Notes under the pieces: generated by a model | The model's database searches: none | What the model saw: only the letters and a program-made list of their open reading frames with translations | What the model was told of the DNA's origin: nothing | Translations under genes and position numbers: made by a program | In this document: piece by piece, positions 50,501-59,500 of the stretch | How the letters are laid out: the number at the start of each line of letters is the position of its first letter | Numbering within the stretch: the first letter of the stretch is position 1 | Assembly (NCBI RefSeq): GCF_039555335.1 | Contig: NC_092635.1 | Span: 65,685,558 to 65,749,557, forward strand | Length of the DNA: 64,000 nt | Source of the DNA: Amphiura filiformis | Taxonomy: Eukaryota > Echinodermata > Ophiuroidea > Amphilepidida > Amphiuridae | Reading direction: 5' to 3'

Positions 50501-53500
50501 CCGGAGTTAGACTATGTCCTTTCGTAACCTATTTTACATATACTTCTATTATCTTTACCAGGGTAGCTTATGATGATTATAGTTTTGAAAGTGTTTCATT
50601 GTTACCAGGAACATCGTGATGGAATACCTCTTGTCTGGTTTACCTGTTTGTTTGTCAATTTCTTTAAAAGCCACTCTTTTATGTCGAGCATATCTAAGCA
50701 TTAGGCCGTGTAAAATTAATATTTTGGTTCTCGTCCCCTCCATCATCAATTTTTTTTATAGATTTTTCAATTTTTTAGACTTTGGAATGATTTATGAAAT
50801 CTTCATACATATAAATAAGTTTATTAGAGAACAAGCATCACTTCCAAGTCTTTTTGTGGTACTCTAGGGGTTTATCCTCAGAATCTCACATTTGAAAAAA
50901 AAAAAAAGGGGCCTCATCGTTTCCTCGAGCACTGTTGGAGAAGACCGAAAACTACTGACAATGCTAATTTTACATTGAAAAAAAAAAAAAAAAAAAACAC
51001 CTCCTCCTCATCAATTCATGAAAATCCTCTGGACGAGAACCAAAACATTAATTTTATACGGCCTTAACTGTTGCACAGCTGAAATCTAGTAGATAACGCT
51101 AAGTAAATTTCAGCCAACACAAGTGACCTAGTGAAGGGGTCGCCGTAGATAGCTGGTCGGGGTATTTTTACAGGCAAGTGTAGCCAACAATAGGGCATTT
51201 ACCCTGATCGGAACCGACTGTAACGAGGTCTTTTATCATGGGTCATCTGCCCCGCCATTATCAGATGAACCACGGGGAGAGGGGAGATTTTTTTTTTGGG
51301 GGGGGGGAGGCTGCACGGAATTGAATCTCTCGTACCAAAGGCAAACAGTGTTCCAAGCTGCCCTCTTGACATATAAGCCAAGCTTTTAATATAAACGGTG
51401 TTTTCATCAATTAAACTTACCTGATGGTCTCGATATGACAAATTGTAGTATATCACTCAGTCATTTGTGGTTTTGAGTCACTCATTGCAGCACTAAAGCT
51501 GTGTCAGCCATTGCTGTGTGAAACCCTCCTACAGAATTTTCCATCTGTTTATATCCTTTGCTGGTGTAAAATCTTTGGTGTCATTGTGTCTTCTTGCCTC
51601 ATTCATCTTTCTATGCTTCAAATCTTTTGGGATATCTTTCGAAGTTTTATCAAACATGCTATGCTCTATGGAGTCAAATGCTTTCTGATAATCTATGAAA
51701 ACAAAACCGTGGTTAAGTTGGTATTCGTTGACTTTTCCGTCAGTCTGTATAAAGTGATCTATAGTAGTCAAAACTTTCTTTCTACTGAAACTGGCTTGTT
51801 CTGTCGGTTAGCTTTGGCCTAGGAAATACATGTGATGAGACAAAAAAAAACCATTCATGATTCTCTGTCCTTATCAACTTTCAGATATTCGTTATTCTGT
51901 CATCACTTGTCCTTCTTGGAGTATGCATCTGGAGTTCCACCTCATGGGAGCAAGACTTCGATTTGAGAACGATGATACTATCTGACAGCTACTTGAAAGC
52001 TTATCTGGATAAAATGGAACAGGTTCGTATGAAACGTCAAATAGTATAAAATCTTCAGAATTGTCTTCTAAGAAAATATAATCAGTCAGCATGATATGTA
52101 TTAAAGTTGTATTTTACTCTTGTTCATCTAGACATTCATTTTCTCTTCTGTTCTTGGGCTACGGCCCGGGAATTCGGTTGTTCTTTGATTTTGATTATTT
52201 ATTAACAACTAATCACTGATTTGTGAAAGTAGGATGATTTCGGAGATCCCGGAGAAAACCTGCAAGAGCGAGCATGTAATCGGGATAAACCAAGTTCACG
52301 TGAGTCCTTGGGCCGCGCCGGGGCTTGAACCCGGGACTTCAGTGGTGCAAGGCGCAGGAACAGGAAAAGCTTGGATTGTATTCGGTCATAATGCCGTGAT
52401 CAACGCGATATGATGTATGCTTACCCAAATCAGGACACACACACTGGTTTTTCCCTTCAATCGGGGATACACACATTTTACACAGGTTGCGTAACCATGA
52501 AAATGGGGACACCCAGTTGGCACATAATAGAGCCCGATCTTCCCCAGTTGACTAGGAAAATGTCTAACATTCCTGACTCTCTACAGGGCAAATGGAGACA
52601 TCACCCCCTATTGCCCTGTAGAGTGTCTTAACACGCTTTATATCCCCTGTTACCCTGTATAGAGTCCGTTTAAAAATCGGGGATATCCCCGGTTGGCGGT
52701 ATATCCCCAATTACAGGTTAAAAAATGGAATGTATCCCCGATTGAAGGCAAAAACCAACGCATTATTTCTCACGAATAATATCTTTCAAATCTATTTGCA
52801 GTATTTCCCAACAGAAGGTGCTCCAACAGTATTCTACCTTGAACATGTAGATTATTATTACGAAAGAAATGCTCTTAATCAATTCTATCGGGATATTCAC
52901 GATAATCAATACATACAAGAATCGTCAATTAAATGCTGGTATATTGACTTTCAACGATGGATGCAATCTGACGACACAAGAAAAGATAACTCTTCTGATT
53001 CAGATACAGGTGAGTCCTAACGTAACATTGGTTGTTGATTTATTTCGGATCCCTTGATACATGGGTAGAAACAACAAAATCATGGACGTGCCGCCGGGGG
53101 CCACCGAGCCAGGGGCAAAGATCCATTTCACCCGATACTAATAGCTACTAATATGACAAATGCTTGAAAATATGCAACTGGGCCAAAAGAAGATTCACTT
53201 TAAAACTTTTGGTTAAAGCAATATTATAACATTATCATACAAAATAGATTAGCATTTCTTTGACATAAAATGTTAGTTTTTACTGTCAGATATATCCCCT
53301 TTTATTTTTGAGCCGAACAACTACGTCAAAGCAAAGAAAATGGGAATTTACTACCAGCGCGTATGTCGCCAATACGTACCACTCCTTCGGTCATGTTATG
53401 GTACGACCCTTTGTTGTGTAGATCACCGTCCCGCACTGTGTGTTATGAACATCGTGTATGCGTTCGACTAATATTTCCATCGTAATAATAAGACGCCGGT

Positions 53501-56500
53501 TCCGGCGCTTTATTCAAAATATTTTGACAAAACTACAGCACCTAGAGTCTTGATTTTTGCAGGGTATATTGGTTTAATAAAGTACAATATAATTGTGTAA
53601 AAAAATGAATTTTAAAAAATCAGTGAGGGCGTCCTCAACAGCAAATGTTATAATATGGCTTTAATGTTGTCTTTGAGCTCTGCACACAAGAGACTGAACT
53701 GGAACAATATTGGGCTATTCCAGATGTATTCCGCAATCCCCCCCCCCTATGGAAGACACTTCCGGAATTCGGGGCTAAATTGACAGCCGGAATTCACATG
53801 TCAGGAAAACCCCATGGAAGACCCTGCCGGAATTGTGGTAATATGGCCAGCCGGAATTCAAGTAAATGTAAATGTCTTCCATAGGGTTCCAGCTGGAATT
53901 AGACCATTTTTTCAGTTTCCAGCCAGAATTCAAGTAAATTGTAAATGTCATTCATAGGTTAATCGAGATGGTGACCATAAGTGAAGATCCTGCCGGAATT
54001 GGAGCATTTTTGACCATTTTCCAGCCGGAATATTAAGAAATATGAATGTCTTCCATAGGCACATCATGGCCTTTCACAATTCCCACTCTTGTTTTTTTGG
54101 TAATTTTAGCAGCCGGAATTTCACCTAATCTCAATGTCTTCCATACCCTCCAGCCGGAATCTGTGTTAAAAATGACTGCTGGAATTTTAGACACATCTCA
54201 ATTCCAGCTGGAATTTTTTTTTTAGATGTCTTCCATAGGGGGGGGGGGGTGCGGAATACATCTGGAATAGCCCATTCGGACCCGGGCGTTCGGAAGATCA
54301 TACACCGTATTGTTACGAGCCGTAATGATGCAAAGCCAAAATCACTTTTTACCCGAATTCACACACAAAAGCACAGCAAAAATACACTGTTTGATTAAGT
54401 TAACAAAATCCAAGACTTTAACGGAAAGTAAAATATGATTGATTCATGAATAATAAATGCATATGCAATAAAATCACACTTTTAATTATCACTACTTATC
54501 CAGCAGTCTTCTTCTTGATGATTATAGTGTTTGGGTACAATGTTCTGGCTGGCTGATGTATATATCCTTGTTTGCTTATCCTGCGAAAATCACTGTTCAG
54601 CGAAGTCCATTATACGCTTGCATTTATATATCCTTTGCATGTAAAATCCTCGCACAGAAATGGTGCTGCTTTCTCCAAACACTTAACTCCTTGCGCAGTT
54701 CTCCAAACCCTTAACTACTTGCGCAGTTTTTCAGTTCTCCAAACACTTAACTCCTAGCGCAGATGACAATCTCCAAAAATTGTGTTTCTTTCACCAATCA
54801 CTATCTTTCTCCAGGAAAATGCTTCTTTCTTTCTGCACTGCTCCACTTTATTGATAGATGTGTTGATTTATAAACCAGACTCCAGCGAGCGTTTCATACA
54901 CTGAAAATCTCCTTCGTTACTGTATTAAAATATCCCATTATTGGCTATGCAAACTGGTTCAAGTGTACCTCCTTTTGAAGCACAACGACCAACACACATA
55001 TTCTGCAAAAAGCAAACTAAATTGCTTTCACCTTTATACTCACAATCTAATAATAGACCATTTTATATCACTCATACATAAATTCTAGACAGTTCATTGG
55101 TTGATTACCATTTATCATTTTTACCATCAGCCTCTCCGTGTGATAGTCTTTACCATCACAGTGCCTACCGTAGTGCGCCTGTGCCAAGCTGTGCGCTGAC
55201 TCTTAGACTCGCCGATTTAGTTATGGGTGGATCCCAAAATGTGAAGTATATCACGGCAAAACATGGTGTTATGTTGATGAAAAAACGTATTTCCTATCTT
55301 AAATAGTATTTTAGTAATATGATTTATGTATGAGTGATATAAAACAAATATTAACTGTCTTAAATTCGTGTAATGGTCGAAATATAATCACTCGGTGAAA
55401 GATGGATTGTTCCATTCCACTCGCCGTTCCGGCTCGTGAAATGGAACAATCCATCTTTCACCTCGTGATTATATTTCGACCATCACACTCATAGACAGTT
55501 AATATTTGCATACTGTCACATTCAGCTTATTTTAGAAATGGGAATTTCCAACTAGCATTAGGTAATGCACTTAGATGAGCAATCTGGGAATTCCCAATAT
55601 TAATTTATAGACATTAACCTTTCTCATTACATCACTTCCTGGGGTTTTCCCAACATGATATCATATCCACTTTGTAATATCGGGGATTCCCCTAACAATC
55701 CAAAATTAGATATGATTCAATTTGTTTTAATCAACTTGATGAATGAGAAGGGATTCTCCACACATGTCATCACTCATGAAATATCTCCTAATTTTGTAAA
55801 CAGAGATAAATTATCAAATTAAATTACTCGGGGCACATCACAGTATATCGGTATCATTTTTCCAGAATGCCGAATAAATATTTGTCTGTTCGTAAAATCA
55901 TATTAGGCAAGAATTATCTTCAATTCGAGGAGGACGGTGCGTGATCAGACGACACCTAATTAACTAATGCCCTGAATGCCACAACAGAGAAAGGTACTTT
56001 CGTTGCATTTTTTATTTCCATTTTTTGATGTAATAAATTTAGATCAATATAATAATAATGTCTGTATTACAGAGTATTGGCCGCCAGACGATGCTGCCTT
56101 TTTTGCACAACTTGCAGAGTTTCTTGATCAATCGGGGCAGCGGTATGTCACAGACATTCTATTTGACAACAGCACAGGACATCCACTTAACATTTTGGTA
56201 AGTGTTAGCTATTATATTTCTAACAGTCATGTCTACTCGACTTTCAAAATTTATAAAATGTAAAACTCAGGTGCATTACATAGTGACGGATGTCAAACTC
56301 AGGGTGTTTTACATAGTGACGGATGTCGATCGCAAATTTATCAAAAAATGGGCATCGGTGAAAACGTTGAGTAGATAAATTATATTGGGCATAGATTACA
56401 AATTTGCCATTAATATTCAGCAATTCATGTGTTTATTAAAAGTAGACCCTTGAAAGATATTTTTTAAATGTAGTAATATCGTACATCTCACATGTGTAAT

Positions 56501-59500
56501 AGATTGCCAAAGTTATCCGTCACTATGTCTTGCGCAATTACTTTGAAATCTCAACATCCGTCACTATCGCCGGGCACTATCGATTTTACCGTAAAGTACA
56601 GATCCGTCACTATGTAATGCACCCGACGATGGATGGGTGATCTGTTTGCCAACTCTTTTTTCCCCTAACAATTTTCTATAAAAATAATCATAATTTTAAA
56701 TTTCAATCTTTCTGATTTTAGGCTTCTAGATTCGTTCAGACCAACCACATAATTCTTCGCGATGTCAATGAAGAGATAACAGCTATGAGATCCGCACGTG
56801 AGATAGCTACTAATGCAGGCTTCGTGTATCCAAATGCCGCCTTTGTGTTCTCCGTTCAATACTTCTTTTCCGAAGCTAACGATGTAAGGGGGTAAAGTAA
56901 AGTCAACGTTCTTATAATAATATTCAAACTATTTTTAGAAATGACCTTTTTTATACTGATGATGTACTTCACTTTCAGATTATCTACTCCTCTAGTGCTT
57001 GCACAAAACCTACGACGATCCTGATTCTGCAGCCTTTGACGCTGCCCTGCATAAATTCGACATTACAAAAATATCAAAAGTTGCACAAGCTCCCTTAAAC
57101 ACAACAATGTTTTCGAAATATTATAAACGAGTTTATAAACGTGTTTTGGTTTTGGTCAAAACGTTTTGGGTTATGCAATGGTAAAGAAAACGTCAGGTTT
57201 TGTGTGAAAAACCATTACAATAACGTTTTTAAAATGTTGTCAAAATATTTTTGGTAAACATTATTGCAAAATATTTTTTTCAACAATTGTGTAAAATGTT
57301 TTTCAGCAAGTTTCCCAAAACGTTTTATACATACCCTTTAAATAACACTACACGGCATTTAAACGTTGTTTTCTCTAAAACACTTTGTGTTTGCTATAAA
57401 GGTAAACTCGACTGTATAACCTCATCGTCATGTTTGTGTTAACTTTGCGCATACTTGGGTATTGCTTGTGCAAATTCCCGCATTTCTTTACAAACTTGCC
57501 GTATTTTCTGTAATTATGCATACAAGTTTGAGCAAATTTATACAACTTAACTTATTCAAGTTAGCTTTATACGTCTTTGTACCAATTTGCAAAAATCTTA
57601 TGTAATTTTGTATCATGCCATGTGCACCGATCTGCAACCTTGCCATTTTGTCATGTTTTTGCAACTTTGGACATACAGTTTCTTCTGTGACATGGCTTCT
57701 TTTCTGAATAAAATCGAAGAAAAAAACCTTTATGGTTCTGGAATTTCTTTTCTTCAGGTCATAGAACATGAACTTTTTCGTAATCTAGGCTTAGCTTCTG
57801 CCTGCATCTTCATCGTCGTCTCTGTACTTCTTGCAAATTTATTGGCCAGTACACTCGTCTTTCTTTGCGTCCTCGCTGTTTTAGTAAGTATTTATAATAA
57901 ACTACCGAATTGGAAAACTTTTCGTGATAAAACCTCGAACAGTGGTGATGCATTTGCAAATTGCATAATAAAAAGAAAATTGATTCAAGAAAGCGGGAAG
58001 AATAAACACGGGAATATCAAATTGAATGAAGAGAGTCCGTGGGTGAAAAGAGTTGGCGATTATTTAACAATCCGCGAAGCATGGGTGACCATCAAACTCG
58101 AACATGGAAAAAATAAAAATGTATAACCGTTGCCATGCTCTTTTTTTTAAACATTTACATTATTTGTTAGCAGTTCATGGGAAAGAGGTACTAGAACCAT
58201 ATTGGACAGATATAAGAGGGAGGGGTGTGAGCTAAAGGGGAAACTGAAGAAAGGAGAAGCTAGGGGGCAACGAAGAAGAAGTTGGATAAAATGAATTAAA
58301 TGAAACAACTGATCAATCGTTACTGTATTTGGGAGTTGCTAAAATTATTCACAATAAAAACTTGGAGGGTGGTGATGCATTGGTGGTGTAAATTGCATTT
58401 ATTTACGAACCACGAAAGACGGGTAACTGCTATTTCTAATTGTGTGCTATTGAGTGTTTCATTGGTGCGATCCGCCACAAACATGACAAAAGGGTAAAAT
58501 AATAGCGTATATAAATATTTCTGGATATTTTCATTACATTATGTTTGTACAGGTTGATATCGCGGGAACCCTCAATTTTATGGGCCTTACAATCGACACC
58601 ATTGTATCAATACCGCTCATCCTATCCATAGGTTTAGCTGTCGATTATTCTGTTCACGTGGCCCACGACTTTATGGTGCAAAAAGGATCCAGAAATGGTG
58701 AGTACTTTGCATCGAAAAAATGTATTGAAAAAAGAAGAAGTAAAGAATGGGCGCAAAGGCTCATGGTAAGCCTATCACTATTGAAGTATATTAAATACAG
58801 CATGTGCTTTAGAAATCGCCATATGTTCTGAAAAACTAAATGAAATAACAAATAAGTGGCGGAATGTTTACCTTTACATTCAAGAATCATAAATCCCCCT
58901 AAAACTGGTCAAGCTTACGAGTTTTCCATTCAAAGGTATATGCAAAGACCACATACTGTGTGAAAGGTCACTTTCCAGACTTCCTATTTATAAGCAGTAA
59001 TGGCAGCCTCCAGCGCAGGTATAAACAAATTTTTAAATTCGAATTTACAATACGATGTAACTGACTGTTAATGTGCGTTTACCAAGTTCAGGATCTCCAT
59101 ACAAGAATGTGATTGCTTTCACCCCGGGAATCGCGTGAAGACCACTAGTCAGTGGATAATATTTAAGAATAAATAAATTAAAATTTGATTGAAATCGTAT
59201 ATTAAGGCTTAAGGCCTGCAACTTTTGTTTTGTTCCATTCACTGAAGTTTTATTTTCAATAGTGTTTTTTTTTAAATTATTATTATAGACTTTACATTTA
59301 ATATGGAATACTTTTTCAAAGCTAGCCTGACGGAGTCGGCATAGACCACACGGGCTAAATATTAATTGGGGTATGTCGGGAGATGGTGTAAAATAATTGT
59401 TTGACAGAAAAGGTGCTTTCCATTAGTTTACATTATGGCGCTCATAATGTAGTAAATTAACCTAAAATGGCAGATTTAAGGAGACTTTTGTGGAGGTAAA

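Noticed and set aside
52300-52340. A functional tRNA gene
   Set aside because: Only a B-box and T-arm-like half is present, with no A box or cloverleaf.
57587-58126. 179-codon open frame on the plus strand
   Set aside because: It is exon 15 of the Patched-like gene extended into both introns. Clear CTTCAG acceptor and GTAAGT donor bound the real exon.
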